This document shows positions 11,449 through 22,317 of a stretch of DNA of 64,000 bases, piece after piece. The DNA is from Dreissena polymorpha. Lineage: Eukaryota > Mollusca > Bivalvia > Myida > Dreissenidae. Numbering within the stretch: position 1 is the stretch's first letter; each line of letters begins with the position of its first letter. The stretch lies in NCBI RefSeq assembly GCF_020536995.1, contig NC_068367.1, forward strand, positions 62,009,068 to 62,073,067, in the 5' to 3' direction. Made by a program: the position numbers and the translations under genes. The notes beneath the pieces were generated by a model that was given only the letters and a program-made list of their open reading frames with translations, had not been told where the DNA came from and made no database searches.

Positions 11449-13420
11449 TCAATTGACTATGTGTTCAAAATGTGACAAGTCAAGCGTTTCACATTTACAA
11501 ACCATTATTAGATGTTTCAATTTCTTCAGACCCGCCAGTGCATTTGGAAGCACGGTTACAATACCTCCGAGCTTAAGGTAGCGCACCCCTAATGGGCACA
11601 TATTCAAATATAATTTTATTAATTATTGTCCTAATCAGCATCATTTCACTGAACTACATGCAAATTTGTAGGTAGGCTTTCCATGCTTTTTAAAAAAATA
11701 TACCGATTTTTTCAAAACCACCCTCACGCTCGGCTTTTGTCCAGTTTATTTTCACCCCTGGGGTATATAAAAGTTCCATAATTCATTCAAATTTCCAAAT
11801 ATGGGCATGAAGTTGGTGTGTACAGATAGAGGAAAAAGTTGTTTAAAATTTAAACAAGATGAAATAAGTATTCTTTTACAGACATTTATTTTTTTACAAA
11901 TTTTTATCTATGGAATAGCGCCATGAAATGTAAGTGATTTCAGCCAAGTAAAAATGGGGTCGGTTAAAAACAAAGTGTCATAAAATTCAAAATAGTATCA
12001 TTTAAGTTATATTTTAAACTAATTTTTTATAGAAACACTATATACAGCAAAAATACCAAGAAATAGACAGATTTACCGTTTACTTTTTGAAATAAAAATT
12101 ACAATGCAACATGCATCATTCGTATTTTCAGCAGTAAATTACCCAATTTGGCCATAACGTTGTTTTAATTAAAAAAAAAGAAAGATGTGCATACAATTTT
12201 CAACATATTTAACAATAAACATAGCTTATATGCTATATGAAATCAAATTACGTTAGAAAAGAAATAAAACGCGTCGCAAAAAGTATGAGATGTCGGCAGG
12301 ATTCGAACCTGCACGGGAAGATCCCAAAAGAATTCTAGTCCAACGCCTTAACCACTCGGCCACGACAACTTCATATCAGTTCAACCTTAAATTAGATATC
12401 CATAAGTAAACAGGTAAAAAGGCTCGTCGATCTTTGAAGAAATCGCGAAATCGTATTTTGCAGATGATAATTGGATCAAAGTCAATATTTATAGTGAAAA
12501 TACAGTATTCTAAATGAATTAGGTAAACACATATCAAAATTCGAAGTTTGAAAAAAATAAAATACATCTCTCGGAAATAACCAATCATCGCAATGATCGT
12601 AAAATAAATCGCGGGAAATCATTAGAGGTGCGCTACCTTCGAGGTTGTGACACGATGACAAGTCGAACTCGATACATGACGTAGACGACCTGACTCCTTC
12701 CTCATCGTCAAGTGTAGAGGGCCCAGGATCCTTACGTGCAGGTAAGGCAACAGGTCCAGGTCCATGACAATCTGCAGACGACGCGTCTTGTGAACGTATT
12801 ACTACTCTATGTGAACAGTTAACCCCTAAAGATCGAGCCCGTGAAGTGTTCAGTGCCCAGATGTGGATCAAATCTTCGTCATAAATATAATGGAAGTTAA
12901 AGTGACTCAGATGTAGGTGTATTGGAGTGTTCTTGTTGGCTACAGTCTCCTTATAATCCGCGATGATGCAGTCTTGGAAATAAACGTCATAATCGCTATA
13001 CACGTCAAGCTCATTCATCAGTGTAGATAGTTTATTCGCTGCCGAGATGTTAAAGCCACACAGGAATCTAAAAATTTGAGATATATCACGATATGAATTG
13101 TCATGGCGTTTAAGATATCCGGAAATGACGTAATCAATTACGTCTGCATTCCTGTTGATATGAAAAGCAGTTAGGAATTCTTGGATGGTTTTATGGACAA
13201 ACGACAATGTTTGATAAGTACATTTTTTACCTTTTCTTTTGGATAATAATCCTGAATCCAGTGCGAACTGCTTTGCTTTTTCAGACAAACATGCTGACAA
13301 TCTTATGCCACTGAATACTGGTGATGTTTCCCTTTCATTTGAAAATAAAAATAAAAAAGCAGCTTCAATGGATTCTATGTTTTCCATGTTTGGTTGCACG
13401 TATTTCGAGCGAGTGAAGCC
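11449..13420 (-). CDS. NLR/NACHT-like protein fragment, split by a transposon
   Basis: The minus-strand exon opens after an acceptor (TTCACTCAG, AG at 13421-13422) in phase 0 and reads to 12640, resuming at 11567-11449 after the inserted element. Near its start it contains SGLLSKRK and SFVHKTIQEFLTAFHI, which match the winged-helix/superhelical region after the ATPase core of NACHT-type receptors; then a helical stretch (IFRFLCGFNISAANKL). The segment beyond the insertion (VLPNALAGLKKLKHL) keeps an LRR-like pattern and the same frame. NACHT proteins are cytosolic sensors or signalling ATPases. The P-loop part is not in the window, so this is a partial gene, and with a 1.07-kb insertion in the exon probably a pseudogene or an allele disrupted by insertion. 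The tail after LDLSHFEHIVN is a stop at 11449-11451. Confidence 0.65.
11575..12639. mobile_element. 1.07-kb TIR element carrying a tRNA-Ser-like gene (family E)
   Basis: Ends are AAGGTAGCGCACCCCTAATG and CATTAGAGGTGCGCTACCTT, inverted with one mismatch over 20 bp. Read on the minus strand it is flanked by AACCTCG (12646-12640) and AAGCTCG (11574-11568), a likely 7-bp target duplication with one change. Removing the element and one flank restores the frame of the NLR exon, which fixes the borders. No transposase is visible. A tRNA-Ser-like unit lies at 12289-12369. Confidence 0.85.
12289..12369 (-). tRNA. tRNA-Ser(AGA), inside a TIR element
   Basis: 81 nt, class II. Acceptor GTTGTCG pairs with CGACATC (6 of 7). 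D arm GCCGAGTGGTTAAGGC. The anticodon loop CTAGAAT gives AGA. Long variable arm GGGATCTTCCC. T arm GCAGG-TTCGAAT-CCTGC is perfect. A T5 Pol III terminator follows at 12282-12278. Two mismatches at the base of the anticodon stem and one in the acceptor suggest a decaying copy, so it may be a tRNA pseudogene moved by the element. Confidence 0.7.
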
Positions 13421-13769
13421 CTGAGTGAACGTTTAAGGCTTCGAAGTAGTATTTATCTATATATATTGGTGCTTCCTTTTCAAGGTACTGGTTAAATATC
13501 AAATGAATTATTATTTCTATGCAGTTAAAGAAGTATTGATTTGGATATATGCGTTATTATATAATAGATCAGGAATGGTGAAATGTATTTATTGTGTTCA
13601 TTGCTGTAAATCCCCATGTCGTGGTACCATACTGCGAAGAAAAAGAAGAAAACAAATTTACCGCGAAGTACTTGAGGAATATTGTTTTCTTTACAATATA
13701 TTCTCGTTGCCGGATTATGTATTTGTACGATTTAAACGCAATGTGTTTTAATGTACGTGATTAAACTAG
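13421..13769. other. Non-coding between NLR exon and LINE fragment
   Basis: On the minus strand this is the intron side of the NLR exon. An open frame on plus (13503-13751) is rich in Lys, Tyr and Cys but matches nothing I know. Confidence 0.4.
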
Positions 13770-13930
13770 CATATTTATATTTTATCGAGGTACCCCGTGT
13801 CTCCGATCCCGCTCGGCGACATTAGCAGTAGACCGCGATCAATTGCAGTAATATTTTTGTACGCTGCTATTACCCCTGCACTTAATTCTAGTCGCTGAAC
13901 AGAATAGGGCTGTATTTAGTCTAGTTGGTT
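13770..13930 (-). mobile_element. 3' fragment of a second, related LINE
   Basis: Minus-strand translation gives PYSVQRLELSAGV, AIDRGLLLMSP and DTGYLDKI followed by a stop. It parallels the C-terminus of the neighbouring LINE (VQRIELCGG, NIDRNLLLMPP, DTGYLDKL). It is therefore the last 50 or so codons of a diverged copy, in the same orientation and just downstream of the larger LINE. Confidence 0.7.
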
Positions 13931-14054
13931 ATAGATAGTTTGCACTGTAGTAATTGTATTAATTGAGTCCTTGGGGAACGAGTGACATAGGCTCGCGGTT
14001 ATATTATTCCTTAAAGATAGTATGAGATATGTACTTTTTGAAAAGTAGTGCGGG

Positions 14055-14471
14055 TTATAATTTATCAAGGTAGCCTGTATCACGCAGGAATTTCAACACA
14101 TGAGGCCGCACCTGTGGGGCGATTTCTTTGGGCGGCATCAACAATAGGTTGCGATCTATATTACATGTTGTTTTGTAAGCCGCTAGTATACATGTACCTC
14201 CGCAAAGCTCTATGCGTTGTACAGTATATGCCGGACATACAAAGAAGAGATGTTCAAACGCATTAGGAATGTTACATTGCGGGCAGTTAACAGGTTTGTA
14301 ATAGTCCCCATGCAGCCGTGACACCCTCAGCCTCAGGCGTGTGTATGCTCTATCTTCCCGTTTTATGGGACTGTAGATGTTGATATTGTGACTTGGGTTC
14401 TTAAATAGTGGAAAATCATGATCTGCACAGTAAATTGACCAGCGGTGGTCCTGTTCGTTATAAGCTTTCAA
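14055..14471 (-). pseudogene. LINE ORF2 C-terminus, zinc knuckle
   Basis: Contains AYTRLRLRVSRLHGDYYK followed by CPQC-x8-EHLFFVC, the RLRxGH-like element and CCHC-type knuckle found after RNase H in I-like and jockey-like elements. It ends at a stop after DTGYLDKL. It is part of the LINE spanning 13931-23304. Confidence 0.8.
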
Positions 14472-14479
14472 AGAAATTT

Positions 14480-14870
14480 GATTGAGGTGTTTTTAGTTGT
14501 TCATTTAGTAATGTTAACACTGAATATATTAAGTCAGGTCGCGTTCTGGATGTACCTGCTTTTAACGCTTGCAAAGCGCTGAGTGAATCAGATATAATTA
14601 CGTTATTAGATAGTTCATGCGTCTCTAATTCGTTCAGCCAAGTTAGCGCGCTGTTTATTATGGCTAATTCACATGTAAATATAGTCAGGTGTTCTGTGTA
14701 TTTTACTTTACTGTGATGGATGATAGCATTTTGAGTGTTATATACTACATATGCGGCGCCGGCTAATTTGTGTTCGTCATTTTTGCTTCCATCGGTATAT
14801 ATTTGGATGTAATTGGAATAGTTATTTGTTATGTGAGTTTGGGCTATAGAACCGCTTTCTGGGTCGTTGT
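14480..14870 (-). pseudogene. LINE RNase H domain
   Basis: Minus translation shows IYTDGSK (first catalytic Asp), AGAAYVVYN, CELAIINSALTWLNELE (catalytic Glu) and ISDSLSALQALKAG (second Asp). These are the classic RNase H motifs of LINEs. It joins the zinc knuckle region, with at least one frame change between them. Confidence 0.8.
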
Positions 14871-15299
14871 CGGATTTTTTTTATCAGGGTGTTGAGTTTC
14901 AAGTCGATGTCAGGTCTGGAGAGTGTGCTAAGGCTAAAGTAAGTGGGTGCTTGTGTTGTAATTTCGTCAGTTTGATAGTAACTGCCTAACGTAAGCACTT
15001 TCTGTGCATACGAAGTCCGAATCGCTTTTTATGTTTTGTTTTAAAATAAGCTGGATCTTCCGTAACACTCTCATTAATTGGAAGGTTGCTCCCCATAGAG
15101 ACCGTTCGCACGCGATATTTCAATTGGTTAATATCTCTTTGTCGGTTAAGTTCGAGCATTCCACATTCGATATGTAGTGCTATGGTGCTTGTTGTTTTTC
15201 GTGTACCGGTAATAATTTTGAGTGCTGTGCTTTGGATAACTTGCTGTTTGTTTAGTAGTGGGTCGCTAGCAGAGAGGTATGAGATGCTACCGTAGTTTA

Positions 15300-16700
15300 T
15301 TTTTGCCCAGATAATGGCTTTATATATGCGTATGAGTTTTTTTGTCAGTTCCCCAGTTGTGTCTTTGAATTGCTTTTAAAAAATTAAGATCTTTTTGACA
15401 TCTAGTATTTAAGTTAAATATGTGGTCTTTCCATGTTAGTTGTTTATCGAATGTTATTCCTAGGAATGTAATGTTATCGAGGAACGGAAGAGGTATGTCG
15501 CAAAGCGTGAGTTGCGGTATTTCGTTGTATTTTTTAGATTTGCGTGTACTAGCGGGAAATAAAATGGCTTGGGTTTTTGTTGAATTTATAAAAAAAAACC
15601 ACATAATTTTTGCTCCAGTTTTCTATCGCAGTTAGGGCCGCTTGTATTTTCTGAATGGCTAAAGTCGGTGATTTAGATGCGGCCCATATCGCGCTGTCAT
15701 CTACGAAAAGTGATAATTGTATTTGGTCGTTACTGTTTTTAGAGTTTTGCTCTTTTATTGCTGTTTAAAGCGTGTTCATAGCAATTGAAAAAATGATCAG
15801 CGACAGTACACTACCCTGGGGGCAACCATTAACAGTTTCCACAGTTTCGGAAGTTTCTCCGTTTAATCTCACCTTAAATTTACGGGTTGTAAGGAACGCT
15901 GCTATCCATTTAAGCATGGTGCCCTCTATTCCTAATTCATAAAGAAGCTGAATAGCAGGCTCATTCCACAATTGGTCGAAGGCAGCCGTGAGATCCAAAA
16001 ACACGGCTGCCACTGTTTGACCGAGAAGTTGTGCTTTTTTGTATCGGCTTCTAAGCGGACTACTAGTATAATTATGATCTTCGCAAGAATGGTTCGATCT
16101 GCAGCCTGATTGAACTTTAGCAATTTTGTTGTGTTTTTCTAAGTATGCTCAGAGTCTCGGTTTTATCATTTTCTGCATAAGTTTGGTAAAGGTAGAGGTG
16201 AGTGAGATGGGTCGATATGAGGCTGGGGAATCTTTTGGTTTATTAGCTTTTATGATTGAAATAATTATAGCCTCGTTCCATTGGTCAGGGAGAGTACCTG
16301 CTGCCCAAGATTTATTGAATAAAGTAATTAGTTCTTGTTTCGCGGATATCGGCAACTGTTTAAAAATTTTGTAATTAATGTCATCGTCGCCCGGTGCGCC
16401 ATTTTTGCAAGTTAGAAGGGCCGCGTTGAAACAGACTAAATGGAGCATTGTATTTGTGGACTTTGGCCTGATTGGTAGATTGTAGCCAGTCAGGAAATTC
16501 ATTTTTAAGATCTTGTTTTCTTGCTATAAAATTTTCAGAGTAGCCTTCGTCACTGCTTATGTGTTGATAATGCTGGACCAGCGCCGAGGCTTTATCTGCA
16601 TTAGTGACTAGAATTTGATTATTTTCGCGAAAAATAGGTGTTATAGTTGGAGGTCTGCCTTGCATACGATTGACATGATCCCATAGTTTTTTACTAGTTG
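15300..16700 (-). pseudogene. LINE reverse transcriptase domain
   Basis: Blocks in order on the minus strand: DKASALVQHYQHISSDEGYS and NAPFSLF (about 16600-16420); NGAPGDDDINYKIF and SYRPISLTSTFTKLMQKM (about 16410-16150); FLDLTAAFDQLW and NGCPQGSVLS (about 16010-15780); FVDDSAIWAA, the catalytic box (about 15710-15680); and FLGITFDKQLTWKDHI (about 15460-15410). The pieces sit in different frames with stops between them, so the gene is inactive. Confidence 0.87.
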
Positions 16701-16979
16701 TATATGAAAGGTTATTACAAAATTCATTGCAACTATCTGTTTTTGCCTTTCTAATGACTTGTTTGACTCTTATACGGGCTTCTCCTATGTTTTCATATTT
16801 AGGTCCTGTTTTGATGCGGATACATTTTTTCCTACATTTTCGCGATATCTAATGGCGTCATCGCATTCTATATTCCACCATGGGACAGAGCGTTTATTTA
16901 TTTTTTTTGTGTGTGTTTACAATAGGGATGGAGTTATCAAGCGCTGTCTTAAGTTTGGCTACATATGATTTAAAGTGAG

Positions 16980-17291
16980 TATTGATATCAGTGTTATCTT
17001 GATTATGGGTGAATTCGTAATCACACTGAGTTTTAAAGTTATTCCATTGCTCAGGTGAGGCCTTGTTAATTTTCCATTTGTGTTGTGTGGACGGAAGGGT
17101 ATTTTGTATTTTAAGCTTAAGGTTTATTATTATCGAAAGATGGTCACTGCCAAAGGAATCGTCAATAACGTTGAATTCGCTTACCGGTTGGAGGTGGGAT
17201 GAAATAAGGGCAAGGTCGATCGCGCTATCACTGTGATCTTCGCGGTCAGCCAGTCTCGTTACTTGGCCATCGTTAATGTTATTGCAGGCAT
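16980..17291 (-). pseudogene. LINE endonuclease, C-terminal part
   Basis: Reads NNINDGQVTRLADREDHSDS, then AIDLALIS and FGSDHLSII, the SAIDL and GSDH motifs of the exonuclease-endonuclease-phosphatase fold. It is cut at its upstream edge by the MITE at 17292-17810; the rest of the domain lies at 22360-22914. Confidence 0.82.
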
Positions 17292-17810
17292 TTAAAGGGG
17301 CCTTTTCACAGATTTGGGATTTTTTTTTAACTTATTCATTAAATGCTTTATATTGATACATGTAAACATTGGATCGTAAAAGCTCCAGTAAAAAATCAAG
17401 AAAAAAATTAAAAAAGGGAAAAGAACATTGCCCGGAGCAGGTTTCGAACCAGTGACCCCTGGAGTCCTGCTAGAGTCCTGAAGTAAAAACGCTTTAGCCT
17501 ACTGAGCTATTCCGCCGAGTACACATTCTTGACGTATTTTATACCTTATATAAGCAATCTTCGTAGTTTCACAAAATTTAACGACAAAAACAGAACTCTC
17601 CAAATTATTCAATCGTTTCGCGTTGCAACGCTTTATAATTTTTAGGTTTTAAAATCGTCAAAAGATGCATATAATGGCTATATTAGAGCATGGTTTATGT
17701 TCAGTATTACTGTTTCCTCACAAATATCATAACTAAAACGAAAACTTACGAATCTGAATCAACTTTTTTCAATTTTGTCAATTTACCAAAGCGTGAAAAG
17801 ATCCCTTTAA
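17292..17810. mobile_element. TTAA-flanked MITE with tRNA-like core (family F), copy 1
   Basis: TTAA at both ends (17292-17295, 17807-17810). TIRs AGGGGCCTTTTCACAG and GTGAAAAGATCCCT. A TTAA target points to piggyBac-like mobilisation. A second copy is at 63471-63979, sharing the flanking arms (AATCGTTTCGCGTTGCAACG) closely but the tRNA-like core only loosely. It interrupts the LINE endonuclease. Confidence 0.82.
17430..17517 (-). pseudogene. tRNA-like unit inside the TTAA MITE
   Basis: Minus strand: an A-box region AATAGCTCAGTAGGCTAAAG and B box GGTTCGAAACC at tRNA-like spacing, with an inserted duplication (GGACTCTAGCAGGACTCC) in the variable region. The acceptor strands do not pair well, so it is a tRNA-derived core, not a working tRNA. 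Confidence 0.6.
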
Positions 17811-18200
17811 CAATATATGAATGGAAATGACAACACTCAGTAACTGGCAAACATATGCATTAGTAGGTTGTTTCGTGATTATTTTGAAACGACACATTAA
17901 TTCTTGTGGTTCAGCCAGTGCAACTCAACAGAAATAAGTATTAAAAGTTTCTCCACTGGACAACAAAGTTCCAACTTAATACGAGGTAAGTGGTTTATAT
18001 TATCTAAAATATTGCAAGCTTAGAGTTTATATTGACTTTTGACAGTAATATTTATTATATGAATGATGACAAACGGCAAAGGGACCGGATGTCAGAAAAT
18101 TGCATTAATTTAAAAAGTGTAGATCCAAATTAGATTCTCTGCTATCAATTTTGATACCATCATCATATACACAGTACACCAATAAAAAGCTATTAATTAT
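17811..18200. other. Non-coding DNA between two MITEs
   Basis: AT-rich. No motif recognised, and not LINE endonuclease. Confidence 0.45.
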
Positions 18201-18635
18201 GCTCGATTGGTCATTGTCGGCTCGGTACTACTTACATGTACCCCGGGTACTCTTAAGTATACTTACATGTACCCCGGGTATGGTAAATATACTAAAACGT
18301 ACCCGGGAAATTTAACGCTAAATCGATCTTTATCGGTTATTTTTTTAATTAATTATATTTACGTTTATATCAATTTTTTGTAAAATGGCCTCTATATTAT
18401 CGAAACTTATACTCAAAAAGCATGTTGATGCATTTTTTTTATTAGAAATTTGTTTTAGATAATCGGTAGCGCGTTTTACGACAGCGGATTTGGGGCGGGA
18501 TTACAACTCAGATACAGTCTAATTTCGACCGGGTACGATTAAGTATATCTACCGTACCCGGTGTACATGTAAGTATACATAAGAGTACCCGTGGTACATG
18601 TAAGTAGTATCCGAGCAAACAATGACCAATCGAGC
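18201..18635. mobile_element. TIR MITE family D, copy 2
   Basis: Starts GCTCGATTGGTCATTGTCGG and ends ACAATGACCAATCGAGC. Flanks ATTAATTAT and ATTAGTTAT look like a 9-bp target duplication with one change. Subterminal GTACCCCGGGTA-type repeats occur in both arms. Confidence 0.85.
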
Positions 18636-19036
18636 ATTAGTTATAATTAAGAAATGTCATTGTTTTGAATTTATTGTTTGAATTAATTTGGACACTCTTC
18701 GTCTCAGCGTTGTAAGCCTCGTGTTTAATTTATCTTTTTTATCTCATGGTTGATTCAATGCACCTCTAACACGTTCAATTGACTCTTTCATGAAAAATAA
18801 AACACACTACAGTGTCACACACACTCACACCTTTGATAACTTTCATAACCGGTAATATGCAAAATATTAGGTGTTTTTTTTGTATTACATTTTATTGAAG
18901 TTCTTATTCTGCTTATTTATTGTTAAAGTATACAGACCACATTTATTCTGACGCTGATGACTACATTGTAACTGCTGGTAGTATTTTTATAGATTAAAGG
19001 ATGATTTTTTTTATTATAACTTACACTGTTAGAAAT

Positions 19037-19132
19037 TGATGGTGCATACACCCTCAGTGCATGTTATTTCATACCATACGAAGCTCTCGTATGGTATGAA
19101 ATTACTGAGGGTGCAAATCCCATACACCATCA
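19037..19132. repeat. Near-perfect palindrome, ~45-bp arms
   Basis: The left arm starts TGATGGTGCATACACCCTCA and runs to CATACCATACGA. The right arm mirrors it (TCGTATGGTATGAAATTA, CTGAGGGTG, CATACACCATCA) with small gaps. It can form a hairpin of about 45 bp; probably a tiny foldback element. Confidence 0.75.
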
Positions 19133-19146
19133 CTCACTTGCTAAGA

Positions 19147-19578
19147 CTTTTTTGGTCATTGTCGGCTCAGGTACTACTAACATGTACCCCAGGTACTCTA
19201 AAGTAAACTTACATGTACCCCGGGTACGGTAAATATACTTAAACGTTTCCGGTGATATTAGACTGTACCTGAGTTGTTTATCTGCCCAAAATCCGATGTC
19301 GTAAAATGCGCTACTGATTACCATAAAACGATATTGTTAACCTTAAACAAACTACTATTTTAAAAAATCTGCATCAGCAGGCTTTTTGAGTATGAGTTTC
19401 GATAATTTAAAGGCCATTTAACAGAAAATTGACATAAATGTGAACATAATTAATTTTTACAAAATAGCCGACAACAACCGATTTAGCGTTGAATTTCCCA
19501 GGTACGTTTTAGTATTTTACCGTACCCAGGGTACATGTAAGTACATGTAGTACTCAAGCCAACGATAACCAATCAAGC
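19147..19578. mobile_element. TIR MITE family D, copy 3
   Basis: Left end TTGGTCATTGTCGGCTCAGG, right end AACCAATCAAG in inverted orientation, with the same subterminal GTACCCCGGGTA tracts and an internal AAATCCGATGTCGT block shared with copy 1. The extreme left terminus is worn. Confidence 0.78.
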
Positions 19579-20020
19579 CTTACTTACTGTATAATGATTA
19601 TATCAGACCGACTTTACTACCAACAGGAGATGTGCATATTATCAGCCGGTTATGGTTGGATGATTTTTCACAGAGCTATGGCCCTTTGAAATTTTCTTTT
19701 AACTGTACATATAGTGCAATTCTTGTCCAGGCTATTTCTCCCCAACTACTGACTGGGCTTGAATGAATCTTTATGCGAAGCTTAACTACCTTTAGGAGAT
19801 GTTATTAATGGGTTCTGGTAAGATGATTTATTTACAGAGTTATGGCCCTTTGAAATTGTTAAGTTGCTAAACCATCCATTGTATTATTTTGTCCAAAGTT
19901 ATGCCCCTCTTGACGTTTCCTGTTATCTGAATATATAGTGCAATATTGTGACCAAAACAAACTTTGGGGAGCATTACCCGTCTACGACAGTTTCTTGTTT
20001 ATTGTCTGTTATGTTACATT
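19579..20020. repeat. Fragment of a dispersed repeat with two internal units
   Basis: A block with CAGAGCTATGGCCCTTTGAA occurs near 19670 and again near 19836 (CAGAGTTATGGCCCTTTGAA), each preceded by an AGGAGATG tract. The spacing of about 165 bp suggests two tandem units of a molluscan interspersed repeat. No coding. Confidence 0.55.
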
Positions 20021-20150
20021 GTCGGCGTTAAGTAAACAGACCACATTTACTCTGATGCTAATGACTAACTACTATTTTGATAAGAATGATTTTTTGTCAT
20101 TGTAAGTTACACTGAAAGTAACTGATCGTGTGTGCTGTATTCACCCTCAG

Positions 20151-21500
20151 AACTTTGTGATCTGTGTTTTTAGATGTTATTATCATATGAAATTATTAAT
20201 AATTTCATATAAATTAGAGAGGAAAGTTACACGGGTGTGCACTTTATTTTAAATTAAAAGAAAATTAATAGTTTTTTTAATTTTCCGCATCACAAAGTGG
20301 TTCAACATTGCCACTATATTTTAACAAACATTATATGAGTTATGATAAGTGTAAATCTGATGTTAGGGTTGTATTGATGTATATCAATTCATAGATATAC
20401 ATGTACACCAGTTGTATTCATGAATATGAAGATACAGACAAATGTTGAACTTACATTAATTGTGCTGGTAGAGCATGATTAAATAGCTACCCTCTATAGT
20501 ATCTCTATTGCATATGAGTATTATTTTTTTGGAAAATATGGTTAATAATGTAATTGTATTGTACTTTAGTATATATTTATAAGAGTGGTTTTATGTGGTA
20601 TACTTGCAGACAGGGAGTATAGCCATAATGCTCCAACTCTGTATGAAACTTCAAGAGAATCAGGCTATGAAAAAGAGACATCACCCCAGAGTGGCGTTAT
20701 AACAATATTTAAAACGAAAGTCAAAAATAATATTTATATAATAAAGGTAATGACTAGCCTGTCTTCAAACGGTCACCTTTATAGGGCGACATAAAAATTA
20801 AAAAGTAAAACAATGTACTTTACAGTTAAAATTAGACAAAACAACAATGTTAATACATAACAGTAGATAATTACATCATGTACAGTACTATATGCATTTA
20901 CTTTTAGGTAAAATATATATTGCAACCCCGGGGGCTAAAAGGGGGAGTTTTGGAAGTGTAGGCTGGTGTGGGTGGGGGGGGGGGGTCCCCAAGGGGGAAA
21001 TACATCTGGGTTGGTCTAAGGGAGATAATTAGGGTGTATAGGAGTACTTTTATGATGGTTTTGTCCCCTGGACCAGAGGGAGTGCACGGTAAATGGAAAG
21101 AAAAATTTAAAAAATCACACAATATGATATTTATGGTACTGGGATATTCCAGTAAAATATGAAATTGGTAAAAACACAGATAAAACACAACCTTCCTATC
21201 TTATTCTCTATTCGACTATACACAACACACATGTTTTGACTCTATTGGAAACTGGCCGATAACTTTTGCTGAAAATTGACATGTATATGGACCAGAACGC
21301 GATCTACGCGATGGCATATTCGCCATTTCTGGGAAAAATGTAGTTTTTGATAAAATGACGAAAAAGTTGTGTTTTTTATTGCGCAATCGCTATAAACACG
21401 TGGCTTGGCCGGAAGTACATGTAGCGTTAATAGCAACCCCAAGACAATTCACCCACAGGAGACAATTCACGGGCTAGATAATTCAAATTTTATTTTAATT
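20151..21500. other. Non-coding with a G-rich patch
   Basis: AT-rich, except for a purine/G-rich patch at 20925-21090 with a G run (20971-20986). A direct repeat GACAATTCAC occurs near 21444 and 21461. No gene supported. Confidence 0.5.
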
Positions 21501-21502
21501 TT

Positions 21503-22290
21503 TTTTGTTCGTACCCAAAATATTTCGTACCCACATTTTTTACGTACCCAAATTTTTTCGTACCCACCTTTTTTCGAACCCCAATTTTTTTTCGTAACCA
21601 TTTTTTTGTACCAAAATATTTTTCGTACCCAAATGTGTTCGTACCCAATTTTTTTTCGAGCCCATTTTTTTTCGTACTAAAATGTTTTTCGTACCCAAAT
21701 TTTTTCGTACGTAATTTTTTTTTCGTACCCAATTTTTTTTGGTACCCATTTTTTTCGTACGCAATTTTTTTTCGTAACCAATTTTTTTTGTACGCCACCT
21801 TTTTATTCGTACCCAATTTTTTCGTACCCAAATGTTTTGCGTTCCCAGTTTTTTTGTTCCCATTTTTTTTTCGTACCCATTTTTTTCGTACCCAAATTTG
21901 TTTCGTACCCAAAATTTTTCGTACCCAAATTTTTATTTGTATCCTTTTTTTTCGGACCCTAATAGTTTTCCGTACCCTAATTTTTTTCGTTCCTATATTT
22001 TTTCGTTACCAAATTTTTTTTTCGTACCCATATTTTTTCGTACCCAATTTTTTTTCGTACACAAATTTGTTCATTCCCAAATTTCTTCGTACCCATTTGT
22101 TCGTACTCAAATTGTTTTCGTACCCAATTTTTTTCGTATCTTATTTTTTATTTGTAGCCATTTTTTTCGTACCCAAATAGTTTTTCGTACCCTTATTTTG
22201 TTCGTACCCTTTTTTCGTACTCAAATTTGTTTTTCGTACCCAAATTGTTGTTTTTTTCGTGCCCACATATTTTTTCGAACCATTTTTTTT
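21503..22290. repeat. Short tandem array, T-run plus CGTACCCA units
   Basis: About 790 bp of degenerate 15-17 bp units of the form T6-8 CGTACCCAA. Open frames on both strands, rich in Phe/Pro or Lys/Gly/Thr, come only from the repeat. It lies inside the gap that splits the LINE endonuclease. Confidence 0.9.
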
Positions 22291-22317
22291 ATAGAAATAA
22301 TCGATTTTCAACTTGAT

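Larger units (their letters stand above)
18905..20150 (+). repeat. Direct duplication of a ~130-bp block
   Basis: 18905-19035 (ACAGACCACATTTATTCTG, GATGACTACATTGTAACT, TTACACTG) is repeated imperfectly at 20020-20150 (ACAGACCACATTTACTCTG, TAATGACTAACTAC, TTACACTG). A palindrome and a family D MITE lie between the two blocks. Confidence 0.6.
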
